DNA from: Candidatus Zixiibacteriota bacterium
Lineage (GTDB): Bacteria; Zixibacteria; MSB-5A5; CAIYYT01
DNA: 6,608 nucleotides
Assembly (NCBI GenBank): GCA_023134875.1
Contig: JAGLUH010000520.1
Location: forward strand, 1-6,608
Direction of reading: 5' to 3'
Shown: piece by piece, positions 1 to 6,176 of the stretch
Position numbering within the stretch: position 1 is the stretch's first letter
How the letters are laid out: every line of letters begins with the position of its first letter
The notes under the pieces: model-generated
What the model saw: the letters and a program-made list of their open reading frames with translations, nothing else
Databases searched by the model: none
Told to the model about the DNA's origin: nothing
Made by a program: the position numbers and the translations under genes

Positions 1-2
1 CG

Positions 3-1082
3 CGATTTCACAAGTTCACTAATCTTGAAAGTGATCCGGCGGGTTTCCCGCACTATCGTCTGTCAGCATCAGGCAATACAGTGATCGAGAAGAGCAACGC
101 AGTTCCCGATACGCTGTTATTCAAACGTAAGCTGAACGGCGGTATCAGTGCGCAGGTGGTCGGCAATCGGCAATTTGCGATTGTGTCTACCCTGAACAAG
201 AGAATCTATTTCCTGCAATCAAGCAGCGGCAAAGAGATTACCTCACTGGTAACCAAATCGGCGATCGGTGCTGCTGTTGCCCTGGTGGATGAATTGGTAT
301 ACTTCGCGGAGGAGTCAGGCGGTGATCGGCTGATCTGTTTCAACCTGGTTAGCGGTAAGAAGGTATGGAAGTTCGCAGTAGATGACCCGCAGGGAGCACC
401 AATTGTCTACGATGAAGATATCTTCATCAGCTCGCGGCCGGGGATTCTGTATCGCCTTAATCGCTGGCTGGGTGAGGAAATCTGGAAATATGATCTCAGT
501 GGTCAGTCCTACACGGCGGCGGCGGTTGATAGTGACCATGTCTATATCGGTAGTGCTTTGGGTGAATTGCTCTGCCTGAACCGGCAGGATGCAGAGTTGC
601 TCTGGTCTTACCGTACCGGCGGTGCTATTGTCGCCTCGCCGATGGTGGATAAGTTTCTCTACTGCGGTTCTTCTGACGGCGCCATGTATGCTCTTAATCG
701 GGTGAACGGAGAGCTGATTTGGAAATATGAAACGGCAGGTAAAATCTTCACTACCCCGGTGGCGACCCGTGGCCTGCTGCTGTTTGGCTCCCATGATCGC
801 AACGTTTACTGCTTAGACGCAGGCAATGGCGACCTGCTCTGGAGCTATGAGACCGACGGTATCCTGCGCTCATCGCCGATAGTGGTGGGCGATCACTTCT
901 TATGCGCTACTGCCGCCGGCACGGTCTACATCTTCGACTTGGCGGGGAAAGTTATCAAAACCTTCACGGTGAACGGTTCGGTATCGGCACCCCTTTCGTA
1001 CTTTGACAGCAAGCTTTATGTGGCTACGCGGAAGCGGATGATTTACTGTTTTGGCAACTCCTCAACATCCTCAAAACACTGA
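3..1082 (+). CDS. PQQ-like beta-propeller repeat protein (5' end outside the window)
   Basis: The protein is built from eight repeats of about 38-42 residues. Each follows the PQQ-like (quinoprotein-propeller) pattern of a strand, then a 'xxYxLNxxxGexxW' ending, for example GELIWKYETAGK and YCLDAGNGDLLWSYETDG. Eight such blades are enough to close one propeller, so the fold appears complete. Proteins of this family include scaffold proteins such as BamB and exported lipoproteins; PQQ binding itself cannot be inferred. A GTG at 81 could serve as start, but only a weak AGG lies before it, and the same frame stays open with protein-like sequence (RFHKFTNLESDPAGFPHYRL) to the left edge. I therefore call the gene 5'-partial, with any signal peptide or lipobox missing. 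The stop is at 1080-1082, and no strong terminator follows. Partners and substrate are unknown. Confidence 0.85.
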   Translation, partial: RFHKFTNLESDPAGFPHYRLSASGNTVIEKSNAVPDTLLFKRKLNGGISAQVVGNRQFAIVSTLNKRIYFLQSSSGKEITSLVTKSAIGAAVALVDELVYFAEESGGDRLICFNLVSGKKVWKFAVDDPQGAPIVYDEDIFISSRPGILYRLNRWLGEEIWKYDLSGQSYTAAAVDSDHVYIGSALGELLCLNRQDAELLWSYRTGGAIVASPMVDKFLYCGSSDGAMYALNRVNGELIWKYETAGKIFTTPVATRGLLLFGSHDRNVYCLDAGNGDLLWSYETDGILRSSPIVVGDHFLCATAAGTVYIFDLAGKVIKTFTVNGSVSAPLSYFDSKLYVATRKRMIYCFGNSSTSSKH

Positions 1083-1090
1083 CACTTTAC

Positions 1091-1144
1091 TGCCATCCTG
1101 ACAGCAAAGGCGTCACAGTGACAGGCTTTGTGCCATTGTGACAG
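1091..1144 (+). promoter_or_regulatory. Three helically phased activator-like sites upstream of hsp20
   Basis: The near-palindrome TGYCA-N3-TGACA occurs three times, starting at 1091 (TGCCATCCTGACA), 1111 (CGTCACAGTGACA) and 1131 (TGCCATTGTGACA). The starts are exactly 20 bp apart, about two helical turns, so all three would face the same side of the DNA. Copies 1 and 3 share 12 of 14 bases. A lone half-site, TGACA, lies at 1080-1084. The block lies 105-157 bp before the start site predicted from the -24/-12 element, which is where enhancer-binding proteins of sigma-54 promoters usually bind. The spacing and repeats are seen directly; the activator role is inferred. Part of the block could also fold as a hairpin, but no T run follows it closely. 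Confidence 0.5.
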
Positions 1145-1179
1145 ATTTTTTCTGCTCCCCATTAATCCCCTGTTCTTGA

Positions 1180-1192
1180 TAACTTATTGATC
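1180..1192 (-). promoter_or_regulatory. IHF-like binding site
   Basis: Read on the minus strand this is GATCAATAAGTTA, which matches 8 of the 9 defined positions of the E. coli IHF consensus WATCAANNNNTTR; the first base is the mismatch. It lies between the phased sites and the -24/-12 element, where a DNA-bending protein would bring the activator to sigma-54 polymerase. A single short match in AT-rich DNA can arise by chance, and the IHF specificity of this organism is unknown. Confidence 0.3.
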
Positions 1193-1220
1193 TGCACGCA
1201 GTTAAGGAGAATTAAGGGGA

Positions 1221-1237
1221 TTGGCACATCTCATGCT
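1221..1237 (+). promoter_or_regulatory. Probable sigma-54 (-24/-12) promoter of hsp20
   Basis: TTGGCAC (1221-1227) followed by ATGCT (1233-1237) gives the GG (1223-1224) and GC (1235-1236) doublets separated by exactly 10 bases, as sigma-54 promoters require. Against the consensus TGGCAC-N5-TTGCW, the first block is perfect and the second matches 4 of 5. Transcription would begin near 1248 and leave a leader of about 59 nt, purine-rich, ending in an AGGAGG ribosome site. The phased upstream sites and the IHF-like site strengthen the call. I see no convincing sigma-70 pair with normal spacing here; TTGGCA and TATAAA are only about 13-14 bp apart. Confidence 0.55.
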
Positions 1238-1306
1238 TTTATAAAGGGCGAAATGTGAAAGAAAACGAAAAGAAACAAGAGAAACAATAATGCAGGAGGT
1301 GTTGAA

Positions 1307-1741
1307 ATGAATCTGGTAGTCACTAAACCGCAGAATCGCCTGGGACTCTTTACGGGTGGCTTCGACAGGATATTCGAGGATTTTTTCAGGCTCACACCCT
1401 GGACTGACAGCGAGCAGTCCTGGGCGCCGCGTGCTGATATCCATGAGACCGAAAACGATTACCTGGTGCAGCTCGATCTTCCCGGTCTCGATAAGAAGGA
1501 TGTCAAGATCAAAGTGGAGGACAACTACTTGGTAATCTCCGGCGAGCGCAAGAGTGAGTATGAGACCAATGACGAGAACTACCATCGGCTCGAACGGATC
1601 ACCGGTACGTTTTCACGCAGTTTCCAGTTACATCAGGATGTGGCAGCGGACAAGATCAAGGCCAACTTCAAGAACGGCGTCCTTGAGGTCAGAATCCCCA
1701 AGACGGAAGAGGTCAAGCCGAAAGAGATCGCCATCGACTAA
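1307..1741 (+). CDS. hsp20: Small heat-shock protein, Hsp20/alpha-crystallin family
   Basis: This is a 144-residue ATP-independent holdase that binds unfolding proteins in the cytoplasm and passes them to DnaK. The alpha-crystallin domain runs from about residue 39 to 132. It starts at WAPRADIHETEN and ends with the family signature ANFKNGVLEVRIPK (119-132). The C-terminal I-x-I motif that links dimers into oligomers is IAI at 141-143. A short N-terminal arm (1-38) contains the phenylalanine-rich segment FDRIFEDFFRL. Length and motif order are normal for bacterial class A-like Hsp20. The ATG is preceded by AGGAGG at 1294-1299 with 7-nt spacing, which fixes the start. The gene probably has its own sigma-54-type promoter and ends at a strong terminator, so it is likely monocistronic although dnaK follows on the same strand. 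Confidence 0.96.
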   Translation: MNLVVTKPQNRLGLFTGGFDRIFEDFFRLTPWTDSEQSWAPRADIHETENDYLVQLDLPGLDKKDVKIKVEDNYLVISGERKSEYETNDENYHRLERITGTFSRSFQLHQDVAADKIKANFKNGVLEVRIPKTEEVKPKEIAID

Positions 1742-1768
1742 GATCACGCGATCGCAGATAAATGGGAG

Positions 1769-1801
1769 GCCCGCCTCTCAAGGAGAGAGGCGGGCTTTCT
1801 T
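1769..1801 (+). terminator. Rho-independent terminator of hsp20
   Basis: A perfect 11-bp GC-rich stem, GCCCGCCTCTC (1769-1779) with GAGAGGCGGGC (1785-1795), encloses the loop AAGGA and is followed by TTTCTT. It begins 28 nt after the hsp20 stop and separates hsp20 from dnaK. Confidence 0.9.
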
Positions 1802-1907
1802 GAGCGAAAGGCAGCTATAGTTGATTTGCACAAGTTCTCGGTTGAAGCGAGCTGTAAGAATAAGTTTGAAGTGCTGTTATTAGCAGAATAAAAGGAGAGT
1901 GATAAAG

Positions 1908-3833
1908 ATGTCAAACAAGATAATCGGTATCGATCTGGGTACCACCAACTCCTGCCTTTCGGTCATGGAAGGTCGGGAACCGGTGGTAATACCCAACCCG
2001 GAAGGCGGGCGCACGACGCCCTCAGTGGTGGCTATCAATCAGAACGCCGAACGCCTGACCGGTCAGATCGCCAAGCGTCAGGCGGTGACTAATCCGACCA
2101 ACACTGTTTTTTCGGTCAAACGCTTCATGGGGCGCAAGTATGATGAAATCGGCGAGGAGATCAAGAATTTCCCTTACAACGTGAAGCGGGGGGAAAACGA
2201 TCAGGTCATGATCGAAATGGGAGGTAAGGACTATTCGCCGCCGGAGATTTCGGCGATGGTGCTGGTGAAATTGAAGCAGGCGGCTGAGGACTATCTCGGC
2301 GAGAAAGTGACCAGGGCAGTCATCACCGTACCCGCTTACTTCAACGATTCGCAGCGCCAGGCCACCAAGGATGCCGGCCGGATCGCCGGTCTGGAAGTGA
2401 TGCGTATCATCAACGAGCCGACGGCGGCGGCGCTGACCTATGGTCTTGACAAGAAAACCGATCAGAAGATCGCGGTGTTCGATCTGGGCGGCGGCACTTT
2501 TGATATCTCGATATTAGAGATCGGTGATGGCGTTTTCGAGGTGCGGTCCACCAACGGTGACACTCATCTGGGCGGCGATGATTTCGACAAGCGAATTATC
2601 GACTGGATGGTAGATCAATTCAGGCAGTCGGATAGTCTCGATCTGTCGAAAGACCCGATGGCGCTGCAACGACTGAAAGAGGCGGCGGAGAAAGCCAAAA
2701 TTGAATTGTCGAGCACAAAGGAAACGACCATTAATCTTCCCTTCATTTCCGCTGATGCTTCCGGTCCGCGCCATCTCAACCTGAGCCTGACACGCGCCAA
2801 GTTTGAGACGATGGTGGAGGATTTGATCGAAAGGGCGATGGCGCCGGTACGGCAGGCGCTGAGCGATGCCAGCATACCGGTCTCGAAAATCAGCGAGGTA
2901 ATCCTGGTCGGCGGCATGACACGTATGCCCAAAGTCAGCCAGGAAGTGGAGAAGTTTTTCGGTCGTGAAGCGCACAAGGGTGTCAATCCCGATGAAGTCG
3001 TAGCGATCGGCGCCGCTATCCAGGGTGGTGTGCTCTGCGGCGACGTCAAGGATGTACTCCTTCTCGATGTCACGCCACTATCACTTGGTATCGAGACACT
3101 GGGCGGTGTGTTCACCAGGTTGATTGAACGTAACACGACGATTCCCACCCGCAAGTCGCGGGTCTTCTCGACGGCGGAGGATAGTCAAACGGCGGTTGAT
3201 GTGCATGTTCTGCAAGGGGAGCGAGAAATGGCGATACATAACCGCACTATCGGCAAGTTTATCCTGACCGATATCCCCACAGCGCTGCGCGGCATGCCGC
3301 AGATCGAGGTGACATTCGATATCGACGCCAACGGTATTCTTAATGTCTCGGCGCGTGATCTCGGAACCGGTCGGGAGCAGAATATCAGAATCGAAGCTTC
3401 CTCCGGTCTCAATGAGCAGGAGATCGAGCGGATGGTCAGAGATGCCGAAGCCAACGCTGATGCCGATAAGAAGCAACGCGAGAATATTGAGATCAAGAAC
3501 AACGCCGATCAGATGGCGTTCACGGCGGAGAAGTTCCTTAAGGAGAATGGTGACAAGATAGAGGCGGATACGAAGTTGGAGATTGAATCGCAGGTCAAGA
3601 CACTCAAGAATATTCTCAGCGGCAGTGACTATGCGGCGATGAAATCAGGGTCGGAGAAGTTGCAGAACCTGATGCATACCGCCGCCGGTCAGATTTATCA
3701 GCAACAACAGGGGCAACCACAACCCGGCAACGGCTCCGGCCCGCAGCAGACAACCACCGGATCAGGCAGCGCCGGTGCGACTACCAGAGATGACAAGGTT
3801 GTCGATGCTGACTATGAGGTGGTCAACAACTGA
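1908..3833 (+). CDS. dnaK: Molecular chaperone DnaK (Hsp70)
   Basis: This 641-residue ATP-dependent chaperone refolds proteins in cycles driven by DnaJ and GrpE. The nucleotide-binding domain covers about 1-380, with the phosphate-1 motif [11 protein letters not shown] at 6-16 and phosphate-2 motif [12 protein letters not shown] at 192-203 (the threonine equivalent to E. coli T199 is near 197). VLLLDVTP at 383-390 is the interdomain linker. The substrate-binding domain follows (LQGERxMA near 435-442, then a helical lid). A Gln/Gly/Thr-rich flexible tail starts near 598, and the end, [14 protein letters not shown], carries the usual [13 protein letters not shown] terminus. I chose ATG at 1908 because AGGAG (1893-1897) lies 10 nt before it. 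The in-frame GTG at 1899 is only 1 nt from that site and cannot be the start. No clear promoter or CIRCE operator is visible in the gap after the hsp20 terminator, and grpE and dnaJ do not follow. Confidence 0.98.
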   Translation: MSNKIIGIDLGTTNSCLSVMEGREPVVIPNPEGGRTTPSVVAINQNAERLTGQIAKRQAVTNPTNTVFSVKRFMGRKYDEIGEEIKNFPYNVKRGENDQVMIEMGGKDYSPPEISAMVLVKLKQAAEDYLGEKVTRAVITVPAYFNDSQRQATKDAGRIAGLEVMRIINEPTAAALTYGLDKKTDQKIAVFDLGGGTFDISILEIGDGVFEVRSTNGDTHLGGDDFDKRIIDWMVDQFRQSDSLDLSKDPMALQRLKEAAEKAKIELSSTKETTINLPFISADASGPRHLNLSLTRAKFETMVEDLIERAMAPVRQALSDASIPVSKISEVILVGGMTRMPKVSQEVEKFFGREAHKGVNPDEVVAIGAAIQGGVLCGDVKDVLLLDVTPLSLGIETLGGVFTRLIERNTTIPTRKSRVFSTAEDSQTAVDVHVLQGEREMAIHNRTIGKFILTDIPTALRGMPQIEVTFDIDANGILNVSARDLGTGREQNIRIEASSGLNEQEIERMVRDAEANADADKKQRENIEIKNNADQMAFTAEKFLKENGDKIEADTKLEIESQVKTLKNILSGSDYAAMKSGSEKLQNLMHTAAGQIYQQQQGQPQPGNGSGPQQTTTGSGSAGATTRDDKVVDADYEVVNN

Positions 3834-3853
3834 TCTGGCTACGGATTCCGAGC

Positions 3854-3885
3854 CCTACAACAACTGGCTCAAGAAGAGTTGTAGG
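3854..3885. repeat. Inverted repeat overlapping the left end of the 86-bp repeat
   Basis: CCTACAAC (3854-3861) pairs perfectly with GTTGTAGG (3878-3885) across a 16-nt loop. The right arm is the left edge of the 86-bp repeat. The left arm has no counterpart at the second copy, so this copy either has an extra arm or inserted beside a matching sequence. Confidence 0.5.
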
Positions 3886-3962
3886 TCAAAAGTCCTGCAC
3901 TTTCGACGTCTCGCCGGAAGGCGAGAGTAAAGTTGTCAAAACCGCGAGGGGTTTTGACTTAC
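3877..3962 (+). repeat. Dispersed three-hairpin palindromic repeat, copy 1
   Basis: This 86-bp element matches 6503-6587 in direct orientation, with five substitutions and one single-base gap by my alignment (about 93%). It contains three hairpins in a row: GTCAAAA (3885-3891) with TTTCGAC (3901-3907), one mismatch; TCTCGCC (3909-3915) with GGCGAGA (3920-3926); and GTCAAAACC (3935-3943) with GGTTTTGAC (3950-3958). The outer ends, GTAGGTCAAAA and TTTTGACTTAC, are also inverted copies with one mismatch. It lies in the 3' untranslated region of dnaK, before the terminator. The design resembles REP/BIME-type or MITE-like noncoding repeats. No transposase is in the window. Confidence 0.85.
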
Positions 3963-3986
3963 ATGGGTACCTTAGTACGTACCTTG

Positions 3987-4017
3987 AACAGGCCATCTTT
4001 TGATGGCCTGTTTTTTT
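3987..4017 (+). terminator. Rho-independent terminator downstream of dnaK
   Basis: AACAGGCCATC (3987-3997) pairs perfectly with GATGGCCTGTT (4002-4012) across a TTTT loop, and a run of seven T spans 4011-4017. It lies 153 nt after the dnaK stop, beyond repeat copy 1, so the dnaK transcript probably contains that repeat. Confidence 0.93.
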
Positions 4018-4062
4018 CTAGTGCGGCGCGCGGTGTATGCGCCAGTGCGATATGTCGATGCA

Positions 4063-4115
4063 GTAGGGGCACGCTGCTGCGTGCCCATTGGGCACAGCCC
4101 GCTGTGTACCCCTAC
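4063..4115. repeat. Cruciform-like palindromic element
   Basis: The outer arms GTAGGGG (4063-4069) and CCCCTAC (4109-4115) enclose two inner inverted repeats: GGCACGC (4068-4074) with GCGTGCC (4079-4085), and CACAGC (4093-4098) with GCTGTG (4101-4106). The first inner stem shares two bases with the outer arm, so the structures partly compete. It resembles the GTAGGGGC...GCCCCTAC palindromic repeats seen dispersed in several bacterial genomes. Only one copy is in this window, so its repetitive nature here is inferred. Confidence 0.6.
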
Positions 4116-4193
4116 GAGTTGAATCCAGCACCTTATTGTCAGATTTCTCTTCCAAACTCCGTTTCCATTGCAACACGCCATGCAGCATAATCG

Positions 4194-4228
4194 GTAAACC
4201 CACCTGGCGCTCCGCTGAGGTAGGCTAC
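4194..4228 (-). repeat. Second palindromic repeat family, copy A (degenerate)
   Basis: The 30 bases at 4199-4228 match the reverse complement of 4956-4985 with a single difference. The full unit is a stem-loop whose arms are GTAGCCTACCT and AGGTGGGCTAC. In this copy the outer arm at 4194-4201 has decayed (GTAAACCC instead of GTAGCCC), so the hairpin is imperfect. It lies 252 bp upstream of the WxxGHW gene, in inverted orientation to copy B. Confidence 0.8.
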
Positions 4229-4480
4229 AGACTAACAGAACAGCATAAAATGCGATGAGCTCGAATAGGTGACTGTTAAAACCCGATGCATATCCTGTCG
4301 CCTAACGGCGATAAGAGGATAAATATGACTTGACAGCGACCTTCTCATAGGTGACCTACTAGATTTTCGTTTTCATCGGAATGACGGTCCTATCGGACAA
4401 TCACGTCGTACCGTTTCCCCTGGTATTGATCTGAATATTTCCTGCGGGATACCGATATGGTATAAAAAAGGAGACGCTAT
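4229..4480 (+). other. Intergenic leader region of the WxxGHW gene: bulged hairpin and small palindromes
   Basis: No gene is visible here. A hairpin at 4291-4321 joins TATCCT with AGGATA and GTCGCC with GGCGAT around a TAAC loop, with a 3-nt bulge and one G-T pair. It lacks a T run, so it is not a normal terminator. An 11-bp palindrome, TAGGTGACCTA, lies at 4348-4358, and ATACC-gatat-GGTAT at 4449-4463 lies directly before the ribosome site, where an operator or a leader hairpin could sit. A TTGACA at 4330-4335 has no well-spaced -10 partner, so I do not call a promoter. Confidence 0.45.
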
Positions 4481-4867
4481 ATGAAACAGAAGCTCTTTGT
4501 ATTCGGTGTCTTTGTTCTACTCCTGGCGTTTTCGTATGGTTACGCGGAAACGATCTACGTTATCAAGGCGCCACCAGCGCTCAAGGTAGACGTTAAACCC
4601 AGTGCGCCCAGTGTAACTGCGGTCTGGATTGATGGCCACTGGAAATGGAACGGTCAGGAATTCGTCTGGGTCGGTGGCCACTGGGAGAAAAACCCGAAAG
4701 GTATCTGGAAAGCCGGTCACTGGGGAAAACGGAAGCTCGGCTACGTTTGGGTTCCCGGCCACTGGGATAAAAAGTCTATCGCCAAGCCCAAGAAAGTATG
4801 GGCGAAGGGGCACTGGAAAAAACATAAGAACCGTCGCATCTGGGTTGCCGGACATTGGAAGCGATGA
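4481..4867 (+). CDS. Small secreted WxxGHW-repeat protein
   Basis: The product is 128 residues with a Sec signal peptide (about 1-22, cleavage likely after SYGYA). The mature part carries six copies of WxxGHW, at residues 49-54, 63-68, 76-81, 90-95, 107-112 and 121-126, spaced 13-17 residues apart. This is the WXXGXW (YXWxPGHW) repeat family, whose function is unknown. All six copies here are GHW, so every repeat has a histidine beside the second tryptophan. The C-terminal half is lysine-rich and strongly basic, which would suit binding to a negatively charged envelope polymer, but that is inference. AGGAG at 4469-4473, 7 nt before the ATG, sets the start. The gene has its own terminator and is probably transcribed alone. 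It is bracketed by inverted palindromic repeats. Confidence 0.92.
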   Translation: MKQKLFVFGVFVLLLAFSYGYAETIYVIKAPPALKVDVKPSAPSVTAVWIDGHWKWNGQEFVWVGGHWEKNPKGIWKAGHWGKRKLGYVWVPGHWDKKSIAKPKKVWAKGHWKKHKNRRIWVAGHWKR

Positions 4868-4900
4868 CAGAAAGAGACTGCGATTTATCTGCCAAACTTG

Positions 4901-4938
4901 AAGCGGCCTGTCGGCGAAAATTCGGCAGGTCGCTTTGT
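4901..4938 (+). terminator. Rho-independent terminator of the WxxGHW gene
   Basis: AAGCGGCCTGTCG (4901-4913) pairs with CGGCAGGTCGCTT (4923-4935), a 13-bp stem with two G-T pairs and a 9-nt loop, followed by a short T-rich tail (TGTTATTG). It starts 33 nt after the stop. On the minus strand it lacks a T tail, so it is probably weak for the convergent gene. Confidence 0.75.
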
Positions 4939-4955
4939 TATTGTCGATTCAGCAC

Positions 4956-4989
4956 GTAGCCTACCTCAGCGAAGCGCCAGGTGGGCTAC
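4956..4989 (+). repeat. Second palindromic repeat family, copy B (intact hairpin)
   Basis: GTAGCCTACCT (4956-4966) pairs with AGGTGGGCTAC (4979-4989) with one T-G pair, and the inner GCG-aag-CGC adds a small tip. Thirty of these bases recur inverted at 4199-4228 with one difference. The element lies between two convergent genes, a typical place for REP-type palindromic units. Confidence 0.85.
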
Positions 4990-5036
4990 CGGCTCGAATA
5001 GACAGCCCGGAACTGATCACGAACAAACGCGATCAT

Positions 5037-6176
5037 TCACGGCTTGGACCAGAAATAGCCTGCATTATCGGTACAGTATATTACTGTCAAGTTTTCAGGT
5101 GAGCCGGTTGTATCAGCGATACCATTTTTTTCAAGCTGAAATGCCGATGGATTGAGCGTGACCCACGTACGATTATCTGCCTTTGATTCATATCCGGCTT
5201 CGCTACCAAGCGGGCAACTGAATCGAAACGTATTCTTCGTCATATACTGCAAATACTTCTTGTGATCCTTTGGCTCTCCATTCCAATTCATACCATCGGG
5301 CAATAATAGAGGCTGCCGGGCTATCATTCGATTCCTGATTTCAGCAAAACCAAGCAGGGTACTATCTGCATCCATGAAATAGGCATTAAAGGAAGGATCC
5401 ACATAAATCCATTTATTTAGTTTCCTGGAAAAGACCATATTAATTACATGACAATCCTGATCTTCATTGTCTTTTGGCAGACAGGTGACATGTCTCGATT
5501 TGAAACCCATCGAGAGATAAACCTCATTAAGAATTGTAGCAATCATGCGACAGTTCACGCCACGATCCTGCTCACGACAGACTTCAATAATGTTTAGTGC
5601 AGTTCTTGGTTCCGGATTAGTTGAATTCCCATCATGTCTCACTATTGCATGAGCCCATCGCATGAGGTCTAGGATACGCTGAATCTCATCTCCATTGCCA
5701 GCTACCGAATCCAAGTTGTATTCAATCCGGAGTTGAGCAAGAAGAGTATCCGATGAGTCGGCGTAGTAAAACGACCCCATACCAGTGACCGGCGTATTGC
5801 CGAACTTCGCGTATTGCCTTAACAGTTCGAGCTTGTCGTTCTTGAAATGAATCGTCTCGTACACAGTATCGGTAGGGGACAGGAGCATGACATTGACAGG
5901 TTGATCGCTGGGAGTCACGACGAGCGTATCCAGGCGAGAAAGGAATACAAGGGCACAGTTGCAAGGAATACTGGTTGTATCATACTCGTCCAAACTGCTT
6001 AGGGTGAGTGTGCTCTGTTCTTCGCGGACAAAAACCTCAATTGTATCAGAATCAGACCGGAAAACAAGCTGTGTCTCTTGACTGTTATCCTTGGCTGGAT
6101 TTATCTCCGCGCTGAAGCATAAAAGAGTACCGAAAACAAGCAGTGGGACCAGGGACATTTGCCATCGCCATCGCAT
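5037..6176 (-). CDS. Exported transglutaminase-like (cysteine peptidase fold) protein
   Basis: The product has 379 residues and begins with a Sec signal peptide (about 1-23, basic MRWRW start, then a hydrophobic run, cleavage likely after FSA). C20 lies in TLLC, which lacks the small residue a lipobox needs. Residues about 165-275 match the transglutaminase-like core: Cys209 in GVNCRMIATIL, His243 in DCHVINMVF and Asp260 in WIYVDPSFN form the expected Cys-His-Asp order. Such proteins act as transglutaminases, peptidases or amidases, and the reaction here is not predictable. The N-terminal 25-160 and the C-terminal tail are unassigned and rich in Asp and Thr. AGGAGG lies 6 nt before the ATG (plus-strand 6183-6188). 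A GATAAT at 6223-6228 (minus) could be a -10, but I see no good -35. GC was about 40% in four 60-base lines I counted, against about 57% in two dnaK lines. Confidence 0.88.
   Translation of the reverse strand: MRWRWQMSLVPLLVFGTLLCFSAEINPAKDNSQETQLVFRSDSDTIEVFVREEQSTLTLSSLDEYDTTSIPCNCALVFLSRLDTLVVTPSDQPVNVMLLSPTDTVYETIHFKNDKLELLRQYAKFGNTPVTGMGSFYYADSSDTLLAQLRIEYNLDSVAGNGDEIQRILDLMRWAHAIVRHDGNSTNPEPRTALNIIEVCREQDRGVNCRMIATILNEVYLSMGFKSRHVTCLPKDNEDQDCHVINMVFSRKLNKWIYVDPSFNAYFMDADSTLLGFAEIRNRMIARQPLLLPDGMNWNGEPKDHKKYLQYMTKNTFRFSCPLGSEAGYESKADNRTWVTLNPSAFQLEKNGIADTTGSPENLTVIYCTDNAGYFWSKP

Noticed and set aside
81..83. GTG at 81 as the true start of the propeller gene
   Set aside because: There is no strong ribosome site, no signal peptide would be present, and the frame remains open with protein-like sequence to the window edge.
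1136..1164. Sigma-32-type promoter (TTGTGA, 15 bp, CCCCATTA)
   Set aside because: The -10-like box is fair, but the -35 is poor and overlaps the phased sites. It remains a weak alternative to the sigma-54 element.
1248..1306. RNA thermometer (ROSE or fourU) in the hsp20 leader
   Set aside because: The predicted leader is almost all purines and has no U-rich stretch able to pair with AGGAGG, so it should stay open at any temperature.
1742..1907. CIRCE/HrcA operator before dnaK
   Set aside because: AGTGCT and TTAGCA near 1870-1886 resemble CIRCE halves, but they are in the wrong order and spacing for TTAGCACTC-N9-GAGTGCTAA, and each half is incomplete.
1899..1907. GTG at 1899 as the dnaK start
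   Set aside because: It lies 1 nt from the AGGAG ribosome site. ATG at 1908 has proper spacing and gives the usual short DnaK N-terminus.
3933..4190. Plus-strand open frame after dnaK
   Set aside because: It runs through the 86-bp repeat, the terminator and the cruciform, and has no ribosome site or recognisable domain.
4259..5001. Shared 10-mer GCTCGAATAG at 4259 and 4992
   Set aside because: It is in direct orientation while the adjacent palindromic repeat is inverted, so it is not part of that repeat and is probably chance.
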